Below, piece by piece: positions 53,310 through 63,385 of a DNA stretch of 64,000 nucleotides (position 1 is its first letter; each line of letters begins with the position of its first letter). A program made the position numbers and the translations under genes. Below the pieces are notes generated by a model. It ran no database searches and was not told the origin of the DNA. It saw only the letters and a list, made by a program, of their open reading frames with translations. Source of the DNA: Amoebophrya sp. A120 (taxonomy: Eukaryota > Sar > Dinophyceae > Syndiniales > Amoebophryaceae); NCBI GenBank assembly GCA_905178155.1, contig CAJINV010000018.1, positions 600,609 through 664,608 on the forward strand, written 5' to 3'.

Positions 53310-56300
53310 GCGCTTCTACGGCGAAGACAGCCCGGAAGCAATTGCGGGGAGGCAAAGGCTCGCGCAGCGGGAACAGAGGCAACAGCAGCCGAACGCGGGG
53401 GCAACGAGCAGCAGCAGCAGCAGCAGCAGCAGGAAGGCACGCCCAGCGCCGTCCCAGGACGAACAGGCGAAGGAAGACAGCACGGACGCGTGGGGCAGGC
53501 CACTAACAGTGCCCTGCAGCCATCGCTTCGACAAGACGACGGAACTTCTCTGCCACGACATCACGCCGGAGAAAGGGACACCGGACAAGCGATACGAGTG
53601 CACGATCTGCCGGGAAGATCCAAACGCAAACGCCAACAGGGTCTACCAGGTCGGGCGGGTCAACGCTCTGAAGGGCATGCTGAGCCATGCCGCAGAAGAG
53701 CACCCGGAAGTCACGCGCGTGATGTTGCCAGCGTACCCGCGGGGGGTACACACCGGCGGGGGCCCGGCGCAGATGTCCCACTACAAGGTGGGCTACGTCC
53801 AGGAGGCGCCACGAGAGGTGGCGTTAGACTTCGCCATTCCGGACCTCCCACCCCGAACCGACTGGGCCGGAGAGGTAGGAGTGCAGTGGAACTGCCAGAG
53901 CGTCCGTTCAGAAAAAGCAAAAGCAGCAAAAGCGCCAGGCCTGCGGAGGTTGGTCCGGGGAGTAGACAGCTCCCTCATCTTCCTGCAGGAGCACTGGTGC
54001 GAAACGGAAGAAGAGTTTGGCGAGTTCGTGCGCTTGTTGGGGGACGAGTTCGTGTTGGTATCGTTCTCCCCCGCAACGTCAGGCAGCGGCGGAAACGCGA
54101 CATACGGGGGCGCCGCCGTCGTAGCGCACAAAAACGTAAAGGCAGAAGACGCGAAGGACGGCTTTCAGTGGAACACGAAAGAAGGAGGCCGGCACAACCT
54201 AGCAGCCGCACACGTCTACAGTGGCACAGCGAAGAACGCAGCACTCACAGGCGCAGCAGTGTACACCGCCCCCGGGGCGAAGGGACTGCCACTGCCGAAG
54301 GGCAAGAACGGGGACGAAGTCTTTCTCAGCTGGGACGTCAACGGCCACAGAACAGCTGTTTTTCCACCGGCGGAGCGGGACGACCAAAGAGGTAGCGACG
54401 TGGAACAGTTCGCATTAGACCAAGGCCTCGCGACATTCGCGAACCGGGAGACGCCAACGCGACCCAGCTCGGAAACCAGTCCCGACTGGCTTTTGATGTC
54501 TGACTCACTAGCAGCGCGGGCATATGCAGTGCAGCCAAACGGACCGGCAGTAGTACCACTAGCGAGCGACCACAGCGCGCTGGTGTTCTGCATCCCGCAA
54601 CCGGCGGCGAGGACAGGAGCCCAGGGGGCAACAAGCAGCAGCACGAGCAGCGCCGCGGGCAGCGGCTCCGCACACCAGGCAGGGAAAGCAGAAGGAGTGG
54701 CAGACGCGGGACACAGCAGTGCAACAGGCAGAAAAGGGCCAGGCGGTTTCCTCTTCGGAGGGGGCGGCATAGCAGGCGCGCAAGGCCGGAAGCAAGGCGC
54801 AGCTCCGTCGAAAACGAGCGGAGCGGCACGCAGGAGGCAGAGAAAGGAAAAGAGGGCGCAAGCACGCAAGGCGTCCGAGCCCCGGGGTTTTCGGCTAGGG
54901 AAGTGGGTCACCAGCTGGGCCGCCGCAGTTCCGCTGGTTCAGTCGTTCTTCGCGGGCCCGCAACCACCAACACCGGCCCACCTTCAGTCCCTTTCGGAGG
55001 AAAAGGAGACAGTGGCAAAGCGAAAGCAGACGAAGCTGGTGTTCGAGCGAGCCGATTGGGACCTGTACCGCGAGGAGTTCACGAATTTCCTAACCGCCAA
55101 CGCGCCGACAGAGGAGACGCCGCTGACCAAGCAGGCCGAGTTCTTTCGCAAAGCAGTAGTAACGGCGACCGCCAAGGCCGTTCCGAGGGTCTCGGTGAAC
55201 CCCAAGAAAGTGAGGCCACGGAGGAAGCACCACGAGCCCACGGAACTCGAGGCCGCAATCGTTCGCCGAAACGAATGCGCCCGTCGGGCCCACGCAGCAC
55301 AGACCGGGGACGAGCGAGCCCGCTGGCAGAAGGAGACGAAGCTAGCAACCAGGGCCGTGCGGGCAGCAGAGAACGAGAGGCGGCGCAAACAGTTCCGGGA
55401 GAAAGCAGAGAAGGCGCAGGCAACAACGAGCGGCGCTTTCCAGCTGTTGCGGGAACTCGAAGCGGGCGGCAGACCGGTCACGGGGGCGGCCAAAGTGCTA
55501 AAGTTCGAGGGCGAGTCCCATGCCACAGGGCTGCCGACGGTCTTCGCAAAACACTACGCCTCCTTGCCGACGTTGGACGAAGCAGAGGAGCAGACCGCGA
55601 AAAGAGAAGCCGAGAAAATCTTCAGCACGGAGATAAAGCCAAGCACACGGATCGAGTTCACGCTCGACGAGGTAGAAGCAGCACTGGTCTCGCAGTCGTC
55701 AACGTCGGCGGGGGGCCCAGACGGGCTGAAGGGGCCACAGTTTAAGAACTTGCCCACAGCAGGAAAAAAGTTTCTTCGCGGTTTTTTCTCCGACTGTGTG
55801 AACACAGGAGGAACGCCGCAAACGTTGAAACGGGAGCTGCTGAAGCCACTGCTGAAACCATCGAAGCCGGTCGACAAACCGAGTTCCTACCGACCAGTAG
55901 CCTTGACGCCAATCTTGGCCAAGTTGTTAGAGCGTTGCGTGCAAAGCCGCACCCGGCTCCTGTTTGCACAAGCAGGAACCCCCGCGCGCTCCCACCTGCA
56001 GTACGGCGATTGCAAGCACCGAGGGGCGGCGGAACATGTCGCTACGCTCTCCGCGAGGGCACAGAAGACATTCCGCGCCGGCAAGCGTAGGGCCTTGGTG
56101 CTGATCGACCTAGAAACCGCTTTCGACCGGGTGAACCGGCACAAGTACGCGCGGCACGCGCTAAAGAACGGCGCGCGCCTCCCGGAGGACAAACGAGCAG
56201 AGCACGCGTTGTTAGTCAGGTGGACGCGGAACTTTTGCGGCGACCGCACCAGGGTCGTCGAATACGCAGGAGGGCGAAGCCAGGTGCACAAAATCCCGCA

Positions 56301-59300
56301 AGGAGTTCCACAGGGGACGGTCATCGGGCCCACAGTCTTCTGCGACTTTTTCGAGCTCGCGGAAGTATTGGAGGGCACGGGGTGTGAGGTCTTCTTGTAC
56401 ATGGACGACCTCGCAATCTCGGTCGAGTACGATGATCCCGAAGAAGCAGAGAGAAAGCTACAGGCGGCGCTGGACCGGTTACACGACTGGCGCCGGCGGA
56501 ACAACATGTCGCTTTCGCCCACGAAGTGCACGCTCACGGTGCTCCAGCGGGTTTTCCAACAAGAGGAGAAGGAGCTGAAGCTGTACACGCACAGCGAAGT
56601 AGGCACCGAGCTGCCGTATGAGTCGCATCCAAAATTCCTAGGCATCACGCTAGACCGCGAAATGAGATTTCGCAAGCACACCGAGAAAATGCTAGGAAAG
56701 TTGCGGCGCCGCATGGTAGCGGTGCGGGCACTCGCGCGGCTCCCGTGGACACGCACAGCAGATGTGCGAGTCTTCTACCGTTTATTCTGTGAGAGCTTAT
56801 TTCGGTATGGCCTCGGCTCGTACTACTTCGCACTGCCACAAAAGTGCAAACAGGAGCTCGACAGGTTCCACAAGCAGGCGGCCAGGAGCATACTAGGGCT
56901 CCCGAGGACAACGAACGGCGACTGTGCATTGCATGAGGCAGGTCTCCAACCACTCGAAAACCTGGCAAAAGAAGAAGCTGCCGCGCTGCTAGCGCGTGGC
57001 ATGTCGAGGGAGAAAACGGACCCGCTGCGAGAGCAGGTTGAAGCGGCAGCGGGGCAGGTCGACTGGGTGACGGCGGCAGCCGACGCGCTACGGGCTTCGG
57101 CGCTACCGGAGGGGTGTGAGGTTCTAGCGGAACCCGGGGCACTCCCGCAGAACGGCCTGAGCACAGTACACGCCGCAAAAGAAGCCGGGAGGCTAACGGT
57201 CCGCACAACCGGAACGACGGACGAGGAGTTGCGACAACTCACCACAGCGGCAGACGTCTCGCTGTACACAGACGGTTCGGCCAAGGACTTCCAATGTGCC
57301 GCGGCCGTAGTCGAAGACGCGCGGGACAGGTACAAGGAGTACGGCTGGGCAACAACGTCCTACGGGGACTCGTTCGATGCGGAGCGCGCAGCCCTGCTGG
57401 GGGCCCTGGCCACCGTAGCAGAGAGACCCGCAGGGGAAGTCCGCACGGCGGTCGTGGTCACGGACTCGCAGTCCAATCTCGAGGCGCTCCAAAACCCAAG
57501 AATTCGCGACGGCAGTGACCTGCTGCTCTACGAAACGTTGCGGGACGCACTTGAGAAACTAGGACCGACGGGACACCTGTCGCTGGTGTTCACAAAGTCG
57601 CACAGGAAGGTCGTGGACGGCAACGAGGTCGCGGACAAGCTCGCGACCATGGCCAGGGAGCAAACCGACTTCACCGGAGTCGGTGCAAGGGTCACGCACA
57701 GGCAGGCCAAGCGGGAGGTCGCGAGGTCCCTGCGGCAACAGAAAAAGAAGGAGCTGCAGGACAAGGGAAAACAGCCAGGAGGGTCGAAAACCTGCATGAC
57801 ACTCCGCCAGGTGTCCAACTTCGCGGCCAACCCGGTCGACAGCGTGGCGCACGCGACGAGAGCGGACGAAGTCGCCTACAACGCGGCAAGGATGGGCCTG
57901 CTGGTTTCGGACATAACCGGAAGAGACTACGCGTGCCCGTTTTGTCAGGGGAGAACACAGAACCCACCGGCAGCAACGACGGCGCACTTAGTGCAGGAGT
58001 GTCCGGCCCTGCAACACCTCCGGGTGGCAGACCCGTCCAACCCGGGCGCATTCCGGTCCGCGGCGTTGCAGGAGGACCCGTGTTGGGGCATCGAGTTCAT
58101 CAGGTTGCTGCGGCGCGCGCTACAACCGGGCGGGGAGCTCGATGACGATGCAGACTGGGACAGCGACACCGAGGGCGAAGAGCAGCGGCACAGTATCGGG
58201 GGGAGCGGTGCGGGCGAGTTTTTCAGCGCAAACAAAGCGCCACCAGGACTCCGCCCACTGCTTCCTCCCTCCCAAACATACTACCGCGGGCGCGGGGTTG
58301 TCGAGGAGGCGTGGGGGGGTCCTGACCGGTATTCTTATAGTGATTGTTGCTTGCCTACCATGACTACGAGTAGGAATGAAGGCTGTCATGAGTTCACCCC
58401 AGATCTGCAGGATCCTTTCCTCCCCGCTCAACATGTCACTGCACAGAGCCGGCACCACCAGTCCTGTTCCCCGCCCCGAACCTCATCTGCAGAAAACTCA
58501 TCGCAAGCTGACTCGCGACCAAGATCCCCCTCCACGGTCCAGCCGGAGGCCGCGCCCAACCTTCACCGCCAAGAGGTTTATCCAGCCACCAGCTGGGTGT
58601 GTGGACGCTCGGTACCGCCGGAGCAACGAACCCCTACGAACCTACGCGAGACACCGACCCGGGCACCTCCAGGTGGGGGGTGCCCGAACAGGTATAGTCA
58701 TAGTTCCTGTGTCGCGCATGGCTTGTTCGAGTTTCACACACCACAGTGCTCCCGTTTGGCTGTCGTTGCTTCCCCACCGACCACACAGGTCTACCACCAG
58801 CCGCCTCGAAATAAACACCTGCTGCATCACCCTCCCAGAGTGCAAGTTGACCACTGCCCCCCGGCTACCGACAAATGCCGGGACCCGCCCCCACATCATC
58901 TGCCATCCGACCTTGACCTGCATTTGTACTACACCCTGCCCGCCCGACCTCGAGCTGCCGAAGTCAACCACACTTGGACGGCCACCACGGACAACCGACT
59001 GCACGCTGCGGCGGGGCAAAACGGTCGACACCTTCGCGAGATATGGGCGGGGGCGCCCCAAGGCGGGGGCCGCCCCCCGAACAGGTATAATTCCACTTCT
59101 AATTGTTGTGGTTCTGAGCTGCATGGAATGCAATACTTTCATGCCCCCGGCGTCGGTGTTTGCTCGTCCCCCACACAGCCACCAGGTCATTCGATACGTT
59201 GGGAACCATACAACACGTTCGGGAAGATCTGGAACTACCGAGGAGGTAGCAGGAGGCTTCCTGGGGCGAAGCAACATGGCAATGACCTCTGGTGGCGCAA

Positions 59301-59610
59301 CCACGACAACCAGGGCAACACCCCTACGGCGTGGACATGGGGGCCGCACGCTAGGACGGCGGGCATTTGCGGCTGGCACCAAGGCACGACACCAGAGCGG
59401 GTGCCCCGGGACGGGGGGCACCCGAACAGGTATAATTCCACTTCATACACCTGTTGTTCTTTGTGGAGTGTTGAGGTCCACGACTCTCATGCTGGCGCGT
59501 TTGCTTCCCTCCCCTACAACACCCAGGTCCACTACCACCATGCGGGGCGGTCCAAATTCGGGCGGTGGAGCGCGACCACGGAACCACACCAGGCGGCGAC
59601 GTGGCGGTGA
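53185..59610 (+). CDS. LINE polyprotein: endonuclease, reverse transcriptase, RNase H
   Basis: Up to 2,141 residues. An N-terminal Cys/His region (CTICRED, then HAAEEHPEV) may be a zinc finger. The apurinic-type endonuclease shows the expected residues: Asn in VQWNCQSV (about 234), Glu in FLQEHW (267), Asp-Asn in SWDVNGH (383) and SDHSALVF (461). The reverse transcriptase has YRPVALTP, VLIDLETAFDRVN, IPQGVPQGTVIGP and the catalytic YMDDLAIS (about 1072). RNase H has LYTDGSAKD, FDAERAALL, VVTDSQSNLEAL and the last Asp in NEVADKLA. A CCHC finger (CPFCQGR and HLVQEC) lies near 1583-1607. No stop or frameshift is seen, so this copy may be recent or active. The part after about 58300 runs through tandem repeats and may not be translated. 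Confidence 0.88.
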   Translation: MEDEDDIMWTRTHRNGAVDLMPGESKRSLVNRGVLTEQQVRERFYGEDSPEAIAGRQRLAQREQRQQQPNAGATSSSSSSSSRKARPAPSQDEQAKEDSTDAWGRPLTVPCSHRFDKTTELLCHDITPEKGTPDKRYECTICREDPNANANRVYQVGRVNALKGMLSHAAEEHPEVTRVMLPAYPRGVHTGGGPAQMSHYKVGYVQEAPREVALDFAIPDLPPRTDWAGEVGVQWNCQSVRSEKAKAAKAPGLRRLVRGVDSSLIFLQEHWCETEEEFGEFVRLLGDEFVLVSFSPATSGSGGNATYGGAAVVAHKNVKAEDAKDGFQWNTKEGGRHNLAAAHVYSGTAKNAALTGAAVYTAPGAKGLPLPKGKNGDEVFLSWDVNGHRTAVFPPAERDDQRGSDVEQFALDQGLATFANRETPTRPSSETSPDWLLMSDSLAARAYAVQPNGPAVVPLASDHSALVFCIPQPAARTGAQGATSSSTSSAAGSGSAHQAGKAEGVADAGHSSATGRKGPGGFLFGGGGIAGAQGRKQGAAPSKTSGAARRRQRKEKRAQARKASEPRGFRLGKWVTSWAAAVPLVQSFFAGPQPPTPAHLQSLSEEKETVAKRKQTKLVFERADWDLYREEFTNFLTANAPTEETPLTKQAEFFRKAVVTATAKAVPRVSVNPKKVRPRRKHHEPTELEAAIVRRNECARRAHAAQTGDERARWQKETKLATRAVRAAENERRRKQFREKAEKAQATTSGAFQLLRELEAGGRPVTGAAKVLKFEGESHATGLPTVFAKHYASLPTLDEAEEQTAKREAEKIFSTEIKPSTRIEFTLDEVEAALVSQSSTSAGGPDGLKGPQFKNLPTAGKKFLRGFFSDCVNTGGTPQTLKRELLKPLLKPSKPVDKPSSYRPVALTPILAKLLERCVQSRTRLLFAQAGTPARSHLQYGDCKHRGAAEHVATLSARAQKTFRAGKRRALVLIDLETAFDRVNRHKYARHALKNGARLPEDKRAEHALLVRWTRNFCGDRTRVVEYAGGRSQVHKIPQGVPQGTVIGPTVFCDFFELAEVLEGTGCEVFLYMDDLAISVEYDDPEEAERKLQAALDRLHDWRRRNNMSLSPTKCTLTVLQRVFQQEEKELKLYTHSEVGTELPYESHPKFLGITLDREMRFRKHTEKMLGKLRRRMVAVRALARLPWTRTADVRVFYRLFCESLFRYGLGSYYFALPQKCKQELDRFHKQAARSILGLPRTTNGDCALHEAGLQPLENLAKEEAAALLARGMSREKTDPLREQVEAAAGQVDWVTAAADALRASALPEGCEVLAEPGALPQNGLSTVHAAKEAGRLTVRTTGTTDEELRQLTTAADVSLYTDGSAKDFQCAAAVVEDARDRYKEYGWATTSYGDSFDAERAALLGALATVAERPAGEVRTAVVVTDSQSNLEALQNPRIRDGSDLLLYETLRDALEKLGPTGHLSLVFTKSHRKVVDGNEVADKLATMAREQTDFTGVGARVTHRQAKREVARSLRQQKKKELQDKGKQPGGSKTCMTLRQVSNFAANPVDSVAHATRADEVAYNAARMGLLVSDITGRDYACPFCQGRTQNPPAATTAHLVQECPALQHLRVADPSNPGAFRSAALQEDPCWGIEFIRLLRRALQPGGELDDDADWDSDTEGEEQRHSIGGSGAGEFFSANKAPPGLRPLLPPSQTYYRGRGVVEEAWGGPDRYSYSDCCLPTMTTSRNEGCHEFTPDLQDPFLPAQHVTAQSRHHQSCSPPRTSSAENSSQADSRPRSPSTVQPEAAPNLHRQEVYPATSWVCGRSVPPEQRTPTNLRETPTRAPPGGGCPNRYSHSSCVAHGLFEFHTPQCSRLAVVASPPTTQVYHQPPRNKHLLHHPPRVQVDHCPPATDKCRDPPPHHLPSDLDLHLYYTLPARPRAAEVNHTWTATTDNRLHAAAGQNGRHLREIWAGAPQGGGRPPNRYNSTSNCCGSELHGMQYFHAPGVGVCSSPTQPPGHSIRWEPYNTFGKIWNYRGGSRRLPGAKQHGNDLWWRNHDNQGNTPTAWTWGPHARTAGICGWHQGTTPERVPRDGGHPNRYNSTSYTCCSLWSVEVHDSHAGAFASLPYNTQVHYHHAGRSKFGRWSATTEPHQAATWR
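58320..59460 (+). repeat. Four imperfect 3' repeats of the retrotransposon
   Basis: Conserved cores (CCGAACAGGTATAATTCCACTTC or variants) have GGTAT at about 58328, 58691, 59084 and 59429. Each is followed by a TTGTTGT-type segment and a variable GC-rich spacer. The spacings are 363, 393 and 345 bp. Confidence 0.8.
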
Positions 59611-59700
59611 CCGAGCGGCGAAAACTGGACACGGCTTGAAGAGTCAGAAAATGAAAGAGATGAACTAGGAGTTTGCATTTTGCTGGCTCCAGCTGCTGCT

Positions 59701-60054
59701 AGAAATCTTGAAAGCTAGACTTCTAAGCGAAAAGACAAATTATTTATTTTTTAAGACGATCAAACTCGAAGTTGATAATTGCAAACTAATACAAACAGAG
59801 CTTTATTTTATAGGGGAAAGCTTTTTGGTATTTACTTTACAGGAGAGTGCTTTTTTCAGAACTTGTTGTTGTACTTGAGCAAAAGTTTTATCTTCAACTT
59901 CCTAGATCTTAGAATTCAAAAAATATTCGGGTTCAGCAGTGGTCTTATTGCGAGATCAAATCGAGAAAGAAGAAATTGGGATTGCAACGGAACTTTTAGG
60001 GCCTTGAACATTTGAAGCCATGCCCAGGCATGGAAAGACAGACAGACAGACACG
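59701..60054. other. AT-rich junction between retrotransposon and repeat region
   Basis: About 350 bp with no coding frame or recognised motif. The abrupt drop in GC is the main reason for placing the retrotransposon 3' end near 59.7 kb. Confidence 0.4.
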
Positions 60055-60235
60055 GTTTTGCATTGCACAAAACCGAATCCCGCAAAATCGACTTTGCATT
60101 CCACAAAATCGATTTTGCATTGCACAGAACGCAGATTGCACAAAATCGAATCCCGCAGGCGCGGATTGCACAAAACCCCTCCTCCAGACGCGCAATCCCG
60201 CAGATTGCACAAAATCGATTCTCCATTCCCCCAGA
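60055..60235 (+). repeat. Short second array of AAAATCGATTTTGC-type units
   Basis: About seven units of the same two types as the array at 52.3 kb (TTTTGCATTGCACAAAACCG, CCCGCAAAATCGACTTTG), more diverged. Together the two arrays flank the retrotransposon region. Confidence 0.85.
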
Positions 60236-62420
60236 ACGCAGCGCCGACCAAAAGGTCGGCTTTGTGCTGGCCACAGGTTCGCCGTTGTGGGTCGCGCAAT
60301 CGCTGTTGAAGGCCACACAATCGCCCGACCACACAAAATCGATTTCGCAGCTTCCCAGGTCCGACCGAATCGAGCGGCTGCGTGGCTCAATATCGAGGCG
60401 GTGCGCCACGCAATCCGCCGGGCCGACGGACTAGGGGGGAGAGCTTCCATCCCGCTATGCGCCTTAGCGGATCTCCCACAAAATCAATTTTGTGCGTCCG
60501 CCCTTTCTTCGCGGATGCAGTCTCCCACGCCAATGCCTTACCAACCCCCGTCCCAGCCCGCGCCCTATGAGGTACGGGCAACGAGCCCTACCGGCCACAA
60601 AATCGATTCTGCAGCCCCTCAACCCTATGGACAACGTCGGCACCTTGCCGGACATTCGATTTTCCGAAGAGATCTGGACTTCCGGAAAGATCTCGGGAGA
60701 TCGCTGCGGTCCGGATTTTCCGACTTCCGGAAAATAAAGCTTCCTAGAAAATAGCAGAAAATCGATTTCGTGCCTCCATTACTATTCAATAGTAGCGAGA
60801 TCGGACCAAACCTGGTCCATATCATCGGCGGAGGCAGTTGCTTACTATCCAGTTGGTAATCTGCTGCCAAAAATCCAAAAAAAATCCGAAGGCAGTCGCA
60901 CTCGAGGTGTCGCACGCAAAAATACGATTTGTTTTGTGTTGCGTCCCGAGCAAAATAGTAATTACTATTGAATAGTAACCAACTGCCTCCGCCCATGGTA
61001 TGGACCAGGTTTGGTCCGTCTTCGTTACTATTGAATAGTAACATCTGCGCACTTTTGGCGCACACTTGGGCGCACTTTTGGCACACAGAAAATCGACTTT
61101 GGTGCGCCTCCGAATCTCTTGAAAATGCAAGCGCTCGGATTTTTGGCAGCAGATTACCAACTGGATAGTAAGCAACTGCCTCCGCCGATGGTATGGGCCA
61201 GGTTTGGTCCGTTCTCCGTAGCAATGAAGCAGAAAAGCGATTTTCCGCCTCGGTTTTCGATTTCGAGGACTTGCGGATGTCCCGATCTCGATTTTCGATT
61301 TCGGAAAATTCCGGATTTTTCGCAAACATCGGAGTTTTTAGAATTTCCGGAATTTCCGGAACCCGGAAAATCGATTTTTCGGCAGTCCCGGAAAGTCCAA
61401 CACGCGGATTTCCGGAACACTTGCTCCTCTGGATTTTCAGGAAGTTGGAAAATCGATTTTGCCAAGCAGCCGGACTGCCACCTACCTTGCCCACATAGCA
61501 GGCCCACCACCTCTTGTGCCCGCGCCACCACTCACGCAGACACCGCACAAGGAGCGGGCCAGCAAAATCGATTTTGCGCGCCTCGGGTGATTGAACCCAC
61601 AGACGATTCTGCGAGCCTGAAGTGACTAAAGTCCCCGACTCTTCGCCCCAAGCGCCCAGCGGCTGTCGAGGACTGAGCCGCGGCACCCACCGAGGGCTGC
61701 CTGTTCACAAAATCGATTTTGCGACCCCCGCGCCAGCCGAGAGCCTGTTCCTGGCGCCTCTACGGAGCTCAGAACACGCAGACGGGGCCCATGCCACTCC
61801 CGCGGCTTTTCAGAACTAGGGCCCGGATGTAAATCCACAATCTCGGGAATTCCCATTGGTTTTTACGCTGGGCCAACACGGTGAATGCGCGGAACTTCAT
61901 CGGGGCGCAAGTTCTGGAATTCGCGATCATCCCTGAGCCTGTAGCGTGCGACCGAAACATCGATCCAAGGCGGGCAGAGGCCCGTCCTCTGCGACTTCGC
62001 CCCACGCAATCAATTTTGCAGCTTTTGCCGGATTTTCCGGCATTTGTGTTGGTAAAATCGATTTGCGACCACGCGCGGATTGTGTGGCCCCGCCCGAGGA
62101 TAGGGCATCTTTGAGAAGCGTACCGGAAGGGTGCGCACAAAATCGAATCTGTCCGCGAGTACTCACAAAAGCGATTTTGTGAGCACCGCCCGCCGGGCGG
62201 AATATGACAACCCGGCGTCCCCAACCCGGCTGCGGGAATCTTTCTGACAGCCCGGATGCTCCAGGGTGGGGCCTAACGCCTCAGGACACCGGCAAAAACT
62301 GCCGCGAGACCGAGTTGGCGCATTCTCGAGCTTCGAGAACGCGGGCAACCGACTTCGTTTCGCGCTACTTTGCTTCGCTTGTGGACGTTAGCAGCCGCGG
62401 CACAAAGTCGATTTTTTGCG
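60236..62420. repeat. Dispersed AAAATCGATTTTGC motifs in unique GC-rich DNA
   Basis: At least fifteen copies or close variants (for example near 60336, 60598, 60767, 61089, 61367, 61449, 61564, 61709, 62044 and 62165) are separated by roughly 50-300 bp of otherwise unrelated sequence. No coding frame is convincing despite long open frames on both strands, which GC richness explains. Confidence 0.75.
60778..61230. repeat. Inverted pair of about 95 bp with a third partial copy in the loop
   Basis: 60778-60876 is the reverse complement of about 61137-61230 with few mismatches (GGCAGCAGATTACCAACTGG, then AACTGCCTCCGCC, then CCAGGTTTGGTCCG). A third, direct copy of the inner part lies at about 60960-61048. 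TACTATTGAATAGTA palindromes border the copies. Confidence 0.85.
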
Positions 62421-63292
62421 GCGTGCCTGGATTTTTTGCGGATTTTTTTCCGATTTTCTTAACATTTTTGAAGTCGGTCCAAATCAGTACTAAGTTGTCA
62501 GAACAAAACATCAATTGACATCATCAACCCCCCAGCAAGAAGCATGACACATTCTCATTCAACTTCGTCTTCAGCATTCAGCTTCATATAAAAAATGCGT
62601 GGAGATGGAGAAAAATTTGCAATGCGTAGGTTGCTCCACTCTTCTTCTGTCGACCTCCACATACCTCATTTGTGATGTGTAAAGATTAGTACGCTAGAAG
62701 AGGACAACAGCGTGAATGGAGACTCAATGTCAATAGCAATATTGTCGAGTTCTCCAAAAAATCGTCACATGACATAGATGTTGTAGCATCACAGATGAAA
62801 CGCACACAAACGAACGTATAACATACTTTGGCAATTGGAAGTCTTCTGATTTCGGCAATCCCTCTACTCCCCTGCAGCTAGCTGACCGAGCGAGTTGTCT
62901 TCGGAGTGGGACGGAGGCAGTATGACGTGCGACAACCTCCTGCTCCTGTTGTACGACTAGTGCCCCCCTCGTCCCTCGCATTCGTGATTTGATCTTTATG
63001 TCTCGATCATGAACGTGTGAGCGGGGAGAGGCTGTTGGACGCCCTTCTGCACCCCATGCAAAAAAGCAACACAGCAGCCAATGTTGGCCCGCCGTGGTGG
63101 AGGTCAACACCTGAGTGATGCAAAAGCAAGAAGCTGCGGCACCCTTTATTTTCGACGCAGCACGACTACTTCTCGTTAGAGTTAGTAGTACTAGTACAAA
63201 GAATGAAGCTACATCTACTTCATGAAACATCTCATCCGCGGCAGGAGAGGGGCGCTCTACTTACAACAAGCAGGAGGATTCTTCTGATGTCA
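62421..63292. other. Gene-free stretch, possible downstream exon
   Basis: Mixed composition. A segment near 62838-62880 on the minus strand could be an exon (GVEGLPKSEDFQLPK before GTATGT), but acceptor and partner exons are not certain. Otherwise I see nothing. Confidence 0.3.
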
Positions 63293-63385
63293 CGTTTGAT
63301 ATTCCAGCGTGGCGTTAGTTTTATCGATGCCCGCTAGTAGCACATCCATGTGCGGGTTGCCGCTCAGATCCTTCTTCGGCGGCAT
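63293..63385 (-). CDS. Possible first exon of an unknown gene
   Basis: ATG at 63383-63385 opens a short frame (MPPKKDLSGNPHMDV, then LLAGIDKTNATLEYQT). The composition resembles the GC-rich exons of this genome against an AT-rich background, and CGTGACATC could hold a GT donor. No second exon could be assigned with confidence. Confidence 0.3.

Larger units (their letters stand above)
52856..59700 (+). mobile_element. Non-LTR (LINE-type) retrotransposon, apparently intact
   Basis: A GC-rich element carries one uninterrupted large frame with endonuclease, reverse transcriptase and RNase H. It follows the AAAATCGATTTTGC array directly. The boundaries are approximate: the left edge is taken where the array ends, the right edge where composition changes to AT-rich. 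I found no clear poly(A) tail or target duplication. A 3' domain of four imperfect repeats lies at 58320-59460. Confidence 0.8.

Noticed and set aside
58376-59668. Open frames of 430 codons (plus) and 259 codons (minus) overlapping the retrotransposon tail
   Set aside because: Shadows produced by GC-rich repeats; no independent start or domain.
60625-61686. A 353-codon minus-strand frame
   Set aside because: It is composed of inverted repeats and dispersed motifs, other frames are open in parallel, and its repeated DQTW-type segments come from the DNA repeats.
60236-62420. CRISPR-like layout of short palindromes and unique spacers
   Set aside because: Spacing is irregular, the motif varies, no cas genes are present and the DNA is eukaryotic.
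62730-63230. A 166-codon minus-strand frame
   Set aside because: The sequence is rich in residues typical of chance translation, contains likely splice signals, and has no recognisable domain.
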